Assembly: GCA_010093485.1 (NCBI GenBank)
Contig: MU001508.1
Span: 448,051-512,050, forward strand
Reading direction: 5' to 3'
Length of the DNA stretch: 64,000 bases
Source: Karstenula rhodostoma CBS 690.94
Taxonomy: Eukaryota > Ascomycota > Dothideomycetes > Pleosporales > Didymosphaeriaceae
Shown piece after piece: positions 22,526 through 34,552 of this stretch (the first letter of the stretch is position 1; the number at the start of each line of letters is the position of its first letter). A model generated the notes under the pieces. It was not told the DNA's origin, ran no database searches, and saw nothing but the letters and a program-made list of their open reading frames with translations. A program made the position numbers and the translations under genes.

Positions 22526-24530
22526 TCAAGCTGTCTCTCTACCAAGACCAGCCTTGTATCGCTTCAAACACCTGTCCCTGGCAAACTTATGCTCTACAAT
22601 CACTCTGGGGTAGCCCTCCTTCTTCGCAATCTTCTCTGCCTCCCCTCCCTTCTCATACGGATTGTGAATCGCTGGACTTTCAATCCCACTCAGCTCCGGC
22701 ACCCACTCCCGAATAAACTCCCCGTCGGCGTCGAACTTCTCGCTTTGCAGCCACGGATTGAACACGCGGAAGTAAGGCTGGGGATCGACGCCCGTGGAGG
22801 AGGAAAAACCCCAGCCGCCGTTGTTGGACGCGAAGTCGCCGTCGATCAGGTGCGTGATGAAGTACTGCTCGCCGAGGCGCCAGTCGAGGAGGAGGTGCTT
22901 GGCGAGGAAGGAGGCGGTGATCATGCGCAGGCGGTTGTGCATGTACGCTGTGGAGTTGAGGCAGCGCATTGCGGCATCGACGATTGGATAGCCTGGTATT
23001 CGAAGTTAGAAGTTGGGAGGGTGGGGGTTGGGGGGAGGGATAATGACCAGTTCGACCTTCAGTCCACGCGCGGAAGTGCTCGTTGTCGTATTCCCATTCG
23101 ATGTTTGTGTATTCGAATTTGAAAGGCTTGTTCATGCTGACTAGAGTCAGCAATGCTGTAGAAGATAGACACACGATCACATACCAAACATATGGCCAAT
23201 TGACCAAAACATGCCTGTAGAAGTCACGCCAGGCCACTTCTCCGATCCACCCCTTTACTCCCTCAATGCCACCATCCAGTTTCTTCGTGCTGTTCACGTC
23301 CCTCGCCATTCTTACGCTTGTCCGTGCGGCCAATGTTCCTGCTGCATGATGTACGCTTACGCTGGCAGTAGACTTCTTCGCAGGAAAGTTGCGCGTATCG
23401 GTATAACGCCCGATCTTCTCCGTCATAAAACGGCTGATGCGATCGAGAGCAGCGGTTTCTCCAGCGGGCCATAGACGAGAAAATCGGTCCCTCTGCTCAT
23501 CGATAAGAACTTTGCTATCTGGTGCTAGCGGGACTTCGCAATCGAAGAAGGGTTTGAACTTCGCCCTGAAGCCGGACGGATTCTTCTGCGGCATTGGCCT
23601 TTCATCGAGCAGATGAGGATGCGTGTGTAAATGGGCGACCCAGGCTCTGTACCACGGCGAGTACACGGCGAACTGCCTTCCTGCGCCGGTCTTGAGGCTG
23701 CCCGGAGGAACGACGCAGTCATCGTGACACGTCTCAAAGTTGATACCCTGCTCAGCTCCCAATCGCACCAATCTCTCTTCCCGTCTCAACTCGTCTGGTT
23801 CGTACTCCAGGTTGCAGAATATGTGCTTGACCTCCCACTCCTTTGCCAGTGCTAGTAAGCGTGTTGGCACGTCCTTACGCGGCGTCGCTGTCTCAATGTA
23901 CAGCGGAATGTCCAGCTCAGCCAACTCTTTCTGCAAAAGCGCCACTGACCGAAGCTCGAAATCGCATTTCGCCGGGGAGACCAGATGGGCTTCCCAGTCT
24001 TGCGGACTCATGACCCAGACGCCAATCACACCGATGCCCTCCTCTTTCGCCAGTGCGCTTGCTTTGCTCAGTGCAGTGTTATCTCGAATGCGCAGATCTC
24101 TCTTGAACCAATGTATCACCGCCTCACCGGCCTCGCCCTTACCGATTTTCTCTCTCGCGCCTTTCGTGCTCGCCAGTGTCGCGTCAAGTATCTCCATTGG
24201 CCGCGGAATCTCGTTGGCATTGTACAGGGCGCATCGTTCGTTGCTCATCTCCGCTGGGTAGAACCGTCTGTCCACAATGCCGACCTTCTCCTCTGGGCGC
24301 GAATGGTCGAAGTTGGGCACCTCCTCATTTTGGTGTTCGACTCCGCCTCTGCCCTGGGTGACAATCGCATCATCTTCGTTCCCAGATTTGGTATCCGTGG
24401 TCTTCGTGAAGGCTTTTGCGGCGGGTTTGGATAGCTTGGACCGCTTGTTAGGCGCATGACCGGCTCGGTCTGTGTAGACGGCTGCGGCGTTGGCTGGGAT
24501 GCGTGAGCTGGCTTTGCGCTTAGGGCGCAT
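22526..24530 (-). CDS. phr1: CPD photolyase (class I DNA photolyase)
   Basis: Three exons (23185-24530, 23048-23136, 22526-22992) join to 1902 nt, 633 aa; introns are 23137-23184 and 22993-23047. The N-terminal ~130 residues are basic, with likely nuclear and mitochondrial targeting signals. The alpha/beta photolyase domain starts at IHWFKRDLRIRDNTALS. The FAD-binding helical domain shows SVHHAAGTLAARTSVR, WRDFYRHVLVNWPYVCMNKPF (restored by the first splice), EGRTGYPIVDAAMRCL (restored by the second) and DFASNNGGWGFSSSTGVDPQPYFR. The enzyme uses blue light to split cyclobutane pyrimidine dimers in nuclear and mitochondrial DNA. Splice sites are supported by restored conserved blocks. Confidence 0.96.
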
Positions 24531-25681
24531 ACTTTTTCGAGTGGATGAGGCTGACAGAAACAGAACTACTTACCAGATTACTACAGCGCCGCACACGCGC
24601 TTTTCTCCAGACGCGTCGCTGCTGTCTCCGATCTATGACGCGCGGCGCGTTCCTGAATCGCCAAGCCGATCTGTGAGATTGCCGAGAAGAATCTAGCCCC
24701 AAATGTCCATTCCACGTGCCCAACATCACACGTGCGTACAGATTAATCCCAGAAAATTACATACGGAAGTGCCGATACCTTCTTCCAGGGTGTGGATTTG
24801 TTTGAAGTTCTACTGTATACCATGGATGCCATTGCCAGGTCGAGGAAATGAAGCACATAGATCTCGTCTCGGCACCTGATTGATGAAAGCACGTGCAGTA
24901 GGAAACACTTCTTCTTACCTACGTCTCGCCGTCAACGCCCTTACTTGAAAATTTACCTTTGGGGGTTTCAACTCCCTGAAGAACGGTCTCAAGATGGCGA
25001 GAGCTTCGGCGCACGTTCCGAGAGCTTGGGGTAGCAACAGAAGCGGTTTAGACCAGTGTGGGGAACCGACTTTAGCCATTCTACCACCCCAACTTCCGGC
25101 CTCCATTAACCCGCCAGTACCGTCTTTTCATCTCGTGACATCTCATGAGTCGCAGTGCCTCCTTCCTTTGAACTTGGCCATTGTGGCGTAGCAGCAACCG
25201 ATTTCAACTCTCGTACCACCGGATGAATGCCCCTACATCAGGACGAACCCCCTCTCCACATGTGTAGCCGCAAGCGACATGCAACACACCCAAGGCTGTG
25301 CTTTGTGAACGACTGTCATTCGCGCAGATATATTGAACTAGCTGTCCCTGCTTCCATGGCCAAGGTTCTTAACGTCTTCCATGCATACAAAAGGTACGAA
25401 GCACGCCGCGCATCAATTTATCCATAGAATACCCGGGATCGTCGTATCGGACCGTCCCCAGTGCGGTCCTTGGCACCCCAGTCAACCTCGACGCGGTATG
25501 GCTTCTGCATATTCAACCTGGATGACGGGTTAACTTCCCATGCAATACGAAGCTAGAATATTAAGGGGATAGGCACAGGTTCTGGAATGATTGTATATAA
25601 CATGGAGAATGACCAGCATGTTGGTAGGTCGGTGAGGCGTTTTCGACAAGCCAATTCGCATCTAAAGAGTTGTGCCGTACG
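24531..25681. other. Divergent promoter region between photolyase and GH115
   Basis: Gene-free by inspection; only short ORFs occur. It contains both promoters. No specific light-response or carbon-source element was identified with confidence. Confidence 0.4.
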
Positions 25682-28600
25682 ATGGGGATGATCAAGCACA
25701 CTCTGTTGAGCGTTCTGTCGCTCACGACCTGCCTTGTCAGCGCGGCCTCGCTTTCACAGGACCGAAAACCGACCATCGCTTTTAACCCTGGGAAAGGAAG
25801 CCTGCAGCTTGCTTCGAGAGGTTCACCTGTTCACCTTATTCTCGACGCAGGAGACTGGCCTGGCGTGTTGCGCGCAGCGCACGATGTAGCAGTCGACTTT
25901 GGACGCGTTACTGGAACCAATGGCACGTTGACGACGGTCGGAAGCGGTGCTAGTAATCAGACTGTTGGAGGAAGCGCATCAGTTATCTTCAACGTCACGG
26001 GTATCTCGAAAGATTGGAGCGTCAGTAAGAGCTCCACTAAAGGAAAGGGCGACATCATTGCCGGCACAATCGGAAACTCCAGCTTGATCGATGCATTGAT
26101 CAAGAGTGGGAAACTCGATGTTAGCAAGATCGAAGGCGAATGGGAGGCTTACGTTAGTGCTGTGATCAAGAACCCGACGAATGGGACTGCGGAAGCATTG
26201 GTCATTGCTGGTAAGCTTTTTCAATTTCTCAAGCATAGACGAAAAATCTAACAGGGAACAGGAAGCGACAAGCGTGGCACCATTTACGGTCTTTACGATG
26301 TCTCCGAGCAGATTGGTGTCTCACCTTGGCACTGGTTCGCGGATGTCCCGCCCAAATCCCATTCGAACATTTACGCCCTGCGCTCTACCAAAGTCCAGAA
26401 GACGCCATCAGTGAAGTACCGCGGTTTCTTCATCAATGACGAAGCACCTGCGCTTACAGGATGGGCCAGGGGGAAGTATCCCAAATCCGCATACGGCTCT
26501 GCCTTTGGTGCCGAGTTCTACTCCCACGTGTTTGAGCTGCTGCTGAGGAGCCGAGCAAACTACCTCTGGCCCGCAATGTGGAGCTCCATGTTCAATGTCG
26601 ACGATCCACGCAACCAGCCACTTGCCGACGCCTACGGGATTGTAATGGGCTCTTCTCACACCGAACCCATGGTCCGCGCAACCCAAGAATGGCCCAAAGT
26701 GGCGAAGGGCAGCGACTCCACTTGGTCTTGGGCTACCAACAATGCCACTCTCTACAAGTACTTCACGGAAGGTGCCGAGCGTGCAAAACCGTATGAGAAC
26801 GTTGTCACCATCGGAATGCGAGGATACCACGACACTGCTATGTCCGCTGATACACAGACGGAAGTCCTCGAAGCTGTTGTTGAGGCACAAGAAGAGATCA
26901 TGGACAACGTTTGGGGCGATGCGAGCAAGGTTCCACAGATGTGGTGCTTGTACAAGGAAGTGCAAGATTACTTCGAGGCAGGGATGAAGGTGCCGGACTG
27001 GGTGACTTTGCTATGGACGGAGGACAACTGGCAAAACATTCGCAGACTTCCAGTTGGCGACGAGAAGAAACGGTCCGGTGGAGCTGGAGTCTACTACGTA
27101 AGTATTCGAGTCTCGTAAATTTGAGACAAATGGGCTAAACAGGGCTGCAGCACTTTGACTACGTCGGTGACAGCCGTAACTACAAGTGGATCAACACCAT
27201 CCAGCTGCAGAAGACCTACGAACAAATGTCTCTTGCTCATGCCCGCGATGCGGACCGACTTTGGGTCGTGAACGTCGGAGATATCAAGCCTTACGAAATT
27301 CCTATCAGCCACTGGTTCGACATCGCCTACGACATCGAAGCCTACGACGAAACCTCCGTTCCAAAGTGGATCGAGAATTGGGCCAAGCGGACCTTCCACG
27401 AAAAGCATGCAAAGACGATCTCTAGTATCGTTGATAAATACGGTCATCTTTCGAATATGCGCAAGTACGAATGGGTCGAGCCAGGTAGCTACAGCATCAT
27501 CAGCTACGAGGAAGCCGACAAGCTCCAAGTCCAGTGGGAAGATGTAGCAGACCAGGCTCAAGAAGTGTATGATGATCTTCCAGATAATGAGAAGGGCGCT
27601 TTCTACGAACTGATCCTGCACCCTGTGCTTGCTGGTGGCAATTTCATCAATGTACAGGTTGCAGGCGCCAGGAATCAAATCTACTCGGGCCAAGGCCGAA
27701 CCAGTGCGAATGATTGGATGCAAGAGACCATTGACCTCATGGGAACCGACCATGAGCTTACTCAAAAGTACCACAGCCTGTTCAATGGCAAGTGGAACCA
27801 CATGATGGACCAGACACATCTCGGATACCAGGGATTCTGGTAAGCTATATCGTCACACACGACTGACTGCGTGATCGAAGCTAACTGCGTATGCAGGCAA
27901 CAACCTATGCGCCAATCCACGCCCTTTCTACGTTGGGTCCAAACTTCCGAGCGCTCGCTCTCTGGAGACATGGGCGTAGCCGTGGAGGGAAGCAATGCAA
28001 CCATTCCTGGAGACGACATCTGGCATTCCAACGGCGGCGGCTCGCTCGATCTACCAGCTGTGACACCCTTCACACCTAAACGCTGGATCGACATCTTCTC
28101 CATGGGCACGAACATCTTCAACTGGAACATCACGACTGAGCCTTTCATCAAGCTCTCTAAAACCGCTGGTAGCATCTCCCCAGGCAGCGACGACGTCCGT
28201 GTTTACATTGACGTGGACTGGAGCAAGGTCCCGGATGGCTACGGCAAGAAAGTCGCCCTGAACATCAGCAGCTCCCAGGACTACGGCACGCAGTTCGCCC
28301 GCCCGACCGTCAACGTGATGGTGAACAAGACGTCTATCCCTTCCGGTTTCAGTGGGTTCGTAGAGTCCGCTGGCCAGCTCGCTATCGAAGCAGAGCATTA
28401 CTCCCGCCTGTCTTCCTCCGGCAACCTTTCCTACACTGTGCTCCCGCATTACGGACGCACGCTCTCCGCGGTCAAGTTGTCATCTCCCCTCGCCGAAGGC
28501 CTCTCGCCGTCCAGCGCCCCGGCCCTCGAATACGACTTCTACACATTCACCCCAACGACTTCTGCAAAGGGCCTGAACCTCACGCTCATCTTATCCCCGA

Positions 28601-28920
28601 CCCTCAATGTAAACCCTAAGAAGCCCCTCGCGTACGTCGCGCAGATAGACGACAAGCCGCAGCAGCGCCGGCAGTACGTCACTGACCAGAGGCAGCCCGA
28701 CTTCCCCGTCGGGTGGGGCACCGCAGTGGCGCAAAACGCGTGGTTGAACACGACGAACTGGGGTGAAGTATCTCCCGGGAAGCACACACTCAAAATATGG
28801 TTGGTGGAAGCGAACGTCGTGCTCCAAAAGCTCGTGCTGGATCTAGGGGGTGTGCAATACTCGCATAACGGGCCGCCGGAAAGCTATCGCGTTAGCAGGA
28901 ATAGCACGAGTGCTGCATAG
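25682..28920 (+). CDS. Secreted glycoside hydrolase family 115 (xylan alpha-glucuronidase)
   Basis: Four exons (25682-26210, 26262-27097, 27151-27839, 27897-28920) join to 3078 nt, 1025 aa. A second ATG at 25688 would give 1023 aa; both precede a signal peptide (MIKHTLLSVLSLTTCLVSA). Family marks include KRGTIYGLYDVSEQIGVSP restored after intron 1, YRGFFINDEAPALTGW, ANYLWPAMW, TLLWTEDNWQNIRRLP, VYYHFDYVG across intron 2, and WNHMMDQTHLGYQGFWQQP across intron 3. The C-terminal ~250 residues are beta-rich. GH115 enzymes remove 4-O-methyl-glucuronic acid from glucuronoxylan side chains outside the cell, pointing to a plant-degrading lifestyle. Many NxT/S sites are present. Confidence 0.94.
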
Positions 28921-29040
28921 CATAGAGCAGGTGAAGGAGGTAGCTGTAATCAAACAGATAACGTGATGAGCGTCCGTGCGTAATTCAGGTTGTAGCAATC
29001 TCTTTCTTATTTCTCGGTAAAGTCCCACACAGTGAATTGC

Positions 29041-29860
29041 ATGAACGTCACACACGCAAATTATCTTTTGCTCCACAACAGCAACAGCAGCAACAGCAGC
29101 AACATCAGCAGCACCAGAATCGACAACAAGATACACCGTCTCATTCAGACTGGACCCGATCCTCGTCCTGGGACCCCGCGTAAGTCGGTCTCGCGCCCTC
29201 ATCAACAACTCTCCTCGCTAACATCGGCGGCCTTGCCTAGACTTTGGGCGCCAGTGGCATGTCGCCGCCACAAGCGACGTCGTCGGCTGGCGGTGCTAGG
29301 AGGCCAGAAGCTGGCAGTATCACGCAAGGTCTGCCCCTGGAAGACAAGGACAAGGGTGGGTGTGGGCTATCCTGCGGGAAATGCTCACATCTCACCTCTG
29401 TACTACAGCCCGAATCTCTCCCGCAGCACCTACAGCAACTACGCTGGCTTCAAGGGCGGCTACACGGGCCTGAGTTACGGCGTCTCCGCTTATCCCACTT
29501 ATCCCTACTCTTATCCCTACATTTCCCCATACGCCTTTGGATACGGGCGGCAATGCTGCAGTTGATACCGCGACCTCACGTGGTCGCTCTACAAGATGAC
29601 CCAGGAGCGCGATGAGATGCAAGCTCGCCTACAGCAGCTCTCCCCTGGAGAGAACTGGGAGCCTGATCAGACCGAAGAAGACGACGGCAAGTCCAGGGCC
29701 AGCTCAACCCTGATATTGAAGATCGGTGAACAACTTCAACAACGACTGCGAATTGCGCTCCCGGCGAGTGTGCCTCTGCAACCCCAGGATCAACACTTCC
29801 CCGCCGACGCGCTCGTTCAACACTCGATTGGCACCGCTGAGTGGCCGCACACTGATTAAC
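29041..29860 (+). pseudogene. Decayed Gln- and Tyr-rich gene relic
   Basis: Protein-like pieces appear in order but do not join cleanly. They are a Gln/His-rich stretch (29065-29177) followed by a good donor GTAAGT at 29178 and an acceptor CCTAG at 29239; a Ser/Ala/Pro-rich piece; a Tyr/Pro-rich piece with YPTYPYSYPYISPYAFGYG; then an in-frame TGA and a further open frame from 29596 with MTQERDEMQARLQQL. Changes of frame and the internal stop suggest a degenerate gene. A 26-bp block near its end is repeated exactly at 30543. No domain is recognised. Confidence 0.4.
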
Positions 29861-30036
29861 TGGTATGTTTTATCTAGCTATACCTGAAGAGGTATACTGC
29901 AGAGGCAATTCACGAATCGGGCATGGTTACTGACTGTGAGATCTAGTGCCGCGGTGCCACTACCGGGACCTTTTTTGTTGCGAGGAAGCCTGCTATCGCC
30001 CTGGTCGCGGTGAGCGACCACCTCGACGAGGAAGGG

Positions 30037-30124
30037 CCCCGATCAGGTGGAGTATACAGCAATTTGATGACTGCAACCCCATCAGCATCAACGGCGCGTC
30101 GCCGTGAACTCCACCCGATCGGGG
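30037..30124. repeat. Inverted repeat, 17-bp arms with 54-nt loop
   Basis: The arm CCCCGATCAGGTGGAGT (30037-30053) pairs with ACTCCACCCGATCGGGG (30108-30124) at 16 of 17 positions. The loop contains a segment (near 30058) that recurs with few changes near 30248. It could form a stem-loop in DNA or RNA or be the ends of a small mobile element; no target-site duplication was seen. Confidence 0.6.
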
Positions 30125-30303
30125 GCGTTGGCTGAGGTCATGCGTAAGTCACACTCCACCCGCATAACCCACCTCCCCGCTAACATGATTGGCACCCTCT
30201 AGAAATCTAGGCAAAGCCATCCGACAGCCGTGGGTCCTGGCTCACGGCAACTTGATGACTACAACACCGTCAGCATCAATGGCGCGTCGCATGTACCTGT
30301 GCG

Positions 30304-30837
30304 TTGAAACCGTCAAAGACCTACGCTTTACACCGTACCAGTGTAAGTCGGCTTCAATTCAACTTTACAAAGTCCAGACGGATCGGTGACGGTGCACAAC
30401 CTATTCAACAACAAGTCGTTTTCGAAGAATCAAGTACACTTCGAGTTCAGCAGTTTGGCGAAGATTGCATCATCCAGATTCGAGAAAGACTGAGCGGCCT
30501 CCACCAAGCGTCGGTATCATCTCTTCCTCGATTCTTGCTTCGACACTTCCCCGCCGACGCGCTCGTTCGGCGTGCGATCGCCACCGGGAGGAAAACTGAC
30601 ACTCGTGCCACCCAGGAGGTGGGCTGGAAGAGCAAGTTGCATTTGCTCTGCAACTGCTACGACAAGCAAAGAGCTGGCGGCCTCTGGATCGATCTGGACG
30701 ATTTGCGGAGACCCAGGATAGCTCCATACAACTTCTCTCGTCTACCTACATCCTCCTACAGTGTCGAGTATCGTTACCCCTCCGTTTCCAGTCTCGGAGG
30801 ACTCGGGCTTGCGGAACACTGCCGTGTACTACCATAA
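30304..30837 (+). pseudogene. Second copy of relic exon region
   Basis: An open frame of 177 codons begins at a non-ATG codon. It contains HFPADALVRRAIAT, which repeats HFPADALVQHSIGT from the relic at 29596-29860; the DNA is identical over 26 bp (29793-29818 and 30543-30568). An upstream intron-like segment at 30144-30202 resembles the one at 29178-29240. Both arrays therefore look like copies of one ancestral multi-exon gene. It is not a confident functional gene. Confidence 0.35.
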
Positions 30838-31167
30838 CTTGAGGGAGTGAACAAAGGCTTTTGGGTGGCTTGGTTTGTTGAGCTTAGGTCCACGGTGGCC
30901 GTGCAAGAAGGAAGAGCGCGAGCCTTACGGCTACGGTTCGACCGTCCAGATCATGATTGTCAATGAGATCATCGCTGCGCGGGCCTTCTTCAAGGCTCTC
31001 AAGCTCGGAGCAACCCTTCTACACTAAATTAGCGCAAGAACAAGAAGAAGGCTTTGGCACAGGTTGAGGTGGCCCCCGCGCTTGCACTTTCGCAGCAGCG
31101 GTCCATTTCTCAAGGAGTTACCAGTTCGGAACAAAAACGACCCCCACGACAGCTGATCACCATCGCC

Positions 31168-31740
31168 ATGGAGGTAGAGAACTTCCTGGACAACGTTGCC
31201 AAGGAGCTTGAGGACGAGCAGAAGCGCAAAGTGAAGTCGGAGACCGGAGACCGCGACGAGGATGATCGCCGTACTCGGAGCGACCGCTCGGACCGCCACC
31301 ACAGCGACCACAAGACTACCGTCTCAGTTACCGTCATGGTGGATACCTTGCTGGAAAAAGTCGCCAAGGAGCTCGAGGACGAGCAGAAGCGCAAAGTGAA
31401 GTCGGAGACCGGAGACCGCGACGAGGATGATCGCCGTACTCGGAGCGACCGCTCAGACCGCCATCATGGCAGGCGCTCCAAACACGAACGACGCGTGGTG
31501 TCGGGATGGCGCTATGCTCCTGCTGCGAAAAGAAGCGATTTGAGGTCAAGAAAGGCAAACAGGGTTTCCCGAACAATATGGGTTACCCATCCGGCCTGGG
31601 CCGCCTCGTCACGTACGAGTATGAACACGAACCGCACCAACAGTTCAAGAGGTTGCCGTCGGTGCAAAAAAGCTTGCCATCGTGATCCCCTCAGCCGAGA
31701 AGAACAAGCTCGTGTACATTCTCACCAAAGTCTACGATAG
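31168..31740 (+). pseudogene. Charged coiled-coil-like ORF with 165-bp internal duplication
   Basis: The frame from the first ATG at 31168 is open to 31740. Residues AKELEDEQKRKVKSETGDRD, followed by a DE/RR/RS-rich run, occur twice at a distance of 165 bp (55 codons), so the duplication keeps the frame. After about 31490 better coding-like sequence appears in other frames (for example near 31530-31660 and from 31660 onward), suggesting frameshifts. The highly charged repeat could form a helix. The original gene function is not recognisable. Confidence 0.4.
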
Positions 31741-32111
31741 AGCAGGTCCAGTCAAGAAGAGGAAATCCTTGGCTGAGGTCAAGGATCCTCAGGTTGAGGC
31801 TGTACTAGCAAAGGTCAAGGCTGGGGTTGGATTCGAGAATCAAGGATGGGGCTGCACTAGCAAAAGTCAAGGATGAGGAGGCTGAGGAGGCGCTGGCGAA
31901 GAAAGAGATCGGCAGGTTCAAACTCACTGCCTACGATGTCGCTACACCTCTGTTGAGCAGTGAGCGTACAAACATCAGCAACATTTTAAGAAATATTGGA
32001 ATTGGGTTACCCATGAGGCGTCATGTATTGATTTTATTCCATTGCTTTGAAATCAACTGTATGTACTCCACTACCATGACCGTGAAGCTCCATCGATAAA
32101 GTAAATCCACA

Positions 32112-34552
32112 TCATACGTACAATTCTGTAAACACCCAACTCACCAACCCCGTGGCTCCCCTAAACATCCATCCCACCACAAGAAAAACTGCACCAACCT
32201 CCCCTCTATCAAACCACACCCATAGGCTCTTACCCACCCCCACAAAAACTACCAGAGACATGGCAAAAAACCAATCATTCACCAGAAACTCCACCACCTC
32301 CCTCGCCATCCTGCCCCAGTATTCAACCATGCTAAACCACCACGCAGATACCATCCCAATTACTACACGGATCGCATACCACGTACTCTCCACCACGACC
32401 TCATTTGGCACCGCCTCATCCCCCACTGCGTCCTTGTCCCCACCCGTAGGCTCGAGCGGCCACGTCCCCGTCGAAATTAGAACCAAACGGACCAGCACGG
32501 CCGCGCAGAAGGCCTTCCCGAGGCCCAAGAACGTGCTATAGGCCCAGCTCTTCCAGTCGGCGAGAAGCACGCTGAAGGTGCCGGCGAGGGCTTCGCGCCA
32601 GGCGCGGCGGGGGAAGGTGGAGTGTGGGTAGGTAGGCTCGAGGGTGTAGACGTCTGTGAGGGCACCGTCGGAGTCGGAGTAGGAGGCGCCAGCGTCGAGG
32701 GCGAGGGGGTCTTCGATGATGGAGATGTAGGATGTGGTGAGGGAGGGTTCTGTTATGGTCAGTATGGGGAGCGTAGATGGGAGAACAGGAATCGTGGATT
32801 GAGGTGGTTCAGGTTGCTTGATCCATTGTAGTGATCTTTGAATGGCGAAAGATAGACGTACTACCATTATACCAGACTCTGGGCGCAATGCTGGTGGATG
32901 CTCGGCGCGGTTTCGCGGTCCGCTGACGAGCGATTCTGGCTTGCGTGTCTAAGACGAGGCCTTTTTTGATGTGCCTCCTTCGCAGGGTTGCTTCCGCTGC
33001 TGGAAGATGCGTGACCTTGCTTTCGATGAGCTTCGCGGCGAGGGCAGGGTCTCGTCTGAGCGTTTCCTCCAGCCTGAACGTGATCCGTGCTCGTTCATCG
33101 AGGGGCGCTGTGATGGGTTAGCGCGGCGAACAAGGAGCGGATTGAGCTTAGCGAAAGGACGGTATACCTGTCAGCATTGGTGCCCGTGTGGCAGCTGGCC
33201 GGGGCCGGCGAGGGGGAGGCGCTGGAATAGGATGGCCTCGGATACTGCCACCGACAGCAACGCCAGGTCGTCGACTAGCAGGAGTGGGGTTTTGGGCTGG
33301 AGCAGGTGCTGATCTCAGATCAGCAATGTACCATGGGTAGACGTGTGGCAGGAGAAAAGAATTCTTACCATGGCTTCCTGCACCGGTGAGGGCCCTATCA
33401 TCTTCTTCGTATGACTCGGAACTTCGGTACAGCGCCTCAGGTTCGGGAGACTCCTCGCGATATAGGGGTCTATCAGGACCTGAACACTGTGAGTAAACGG
33501 CCTGTTATACAGTGCGCTTGTTCTTACCGAGTCTGTTAGCCCGCGGGCCTAGGCGTCGACGCTGTCTTTCTTGTGCCTCCTTCCACTCGTGTGCTTCGTA
33601 TTCCGCCTTCTCCTCTGCCGTCGCCAAACTATAGTCGCGTACACGCTGTGCATGTTCAATTCTTTCCCGCTCGAGCATTTCCCAGATCAAGATCTCCTCG
33701 TCTGTCGTTGAGTCTTCCCAATACATCTCATATGGGGCGAACAGTAGGTCTTGCCAGGAAATATCGGTTCCTTCCCAAGCATCGATGACTTTGAAACCGA
33801 GCACGCATGCCAACGCTACTGCTGGACCTTCCTCAACAGCGTAGAGCTGGGAAGGACTAGCTCTCCGTTGTGAGACCTCGTTGCACATGTAGTTTGTTGT
33901 AACAGTCCACAAGCTGAAGGTAAAAGCACCGACCAAGAACTGCCAGGTCAGGCCCAACATTAACTTTCTAAGACGTCCGTCAGGAGGGCTGAACGAGTTT
34001 TGACTGCCCCAGTACTCGGGTCTCGAACTGATCAGGACAGCTACAAGCACGAAGAATGTGACTCTCTCAGGGGAAACGATTCCGATGAATGAGTACCAGA
34101 GTGCCAGATATAGCGGGAGTATGTAGAAGCAACCGGCATATGTGTCAAGGGCGGGACCTTCAAAGCTCTTGCGGTGTTCGAAGCTGTATTTTTCTTCTTT
34201 GTATCTAGGCCCTTGGTAAGGGAGAACGTAGCGGAAAGGAATGCCTAGGATTGTCTCGTATCTCTGGTTGAAAGTCCAGGTGTATGGGAGAAGGAATGCG
34301 GGGAGTGCTGTCGCGATTGCGATGCCAACGTATCCAGTGCAGAGTGCATGGAGCGCGTAGAAGTGAAGAACGAAGAAGAGGATGACCTGGCGGGCGTCAG
34401 TTCGAAGGTATAAATATGTTCTATGTACCACGTACCAGATGCTTGCGCTTGCTCCTATCCTGCAATCCATCGGAAAGAGCTTGTGCGAAGAATGTTCTTG
34501 GAGACTTCTTTCCGTGCTCGGGAACATTCCCGAATTCGCGATTTTGAGACAT
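32112..34552 (-). CDS. Uncharacterised 702-aa multipass membrane protein
   Basis: Six exons (34436-34552, 33528-34386, 33369-33479, 33168-33308, 32865-33107, 32112-32749) join to 2109 nt, 702 aa. Intron 34387-34435 is needed to link the ATG at 34552 (MSQNREFGNVPEHGKK) to the first helix LVILFFVLHFYALHAL. Introns at 33480-33527, 33309-33368, 33108-33167 and 32750-32864 keep the frame open through a Pro/Arg-rich centre. The N-terminal ~250 residues hold several hydrophobic segments. A Glu/Arg-rich helix (EEILIWEMLERERIEHAQRV) and a disordered linker follow, and the last ~170 residues hold three or four more membrane segments. No family is recognised. Separate calls for the two hydrophobic ends would be a mistake if this model holds. 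Confidence 0.75.
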
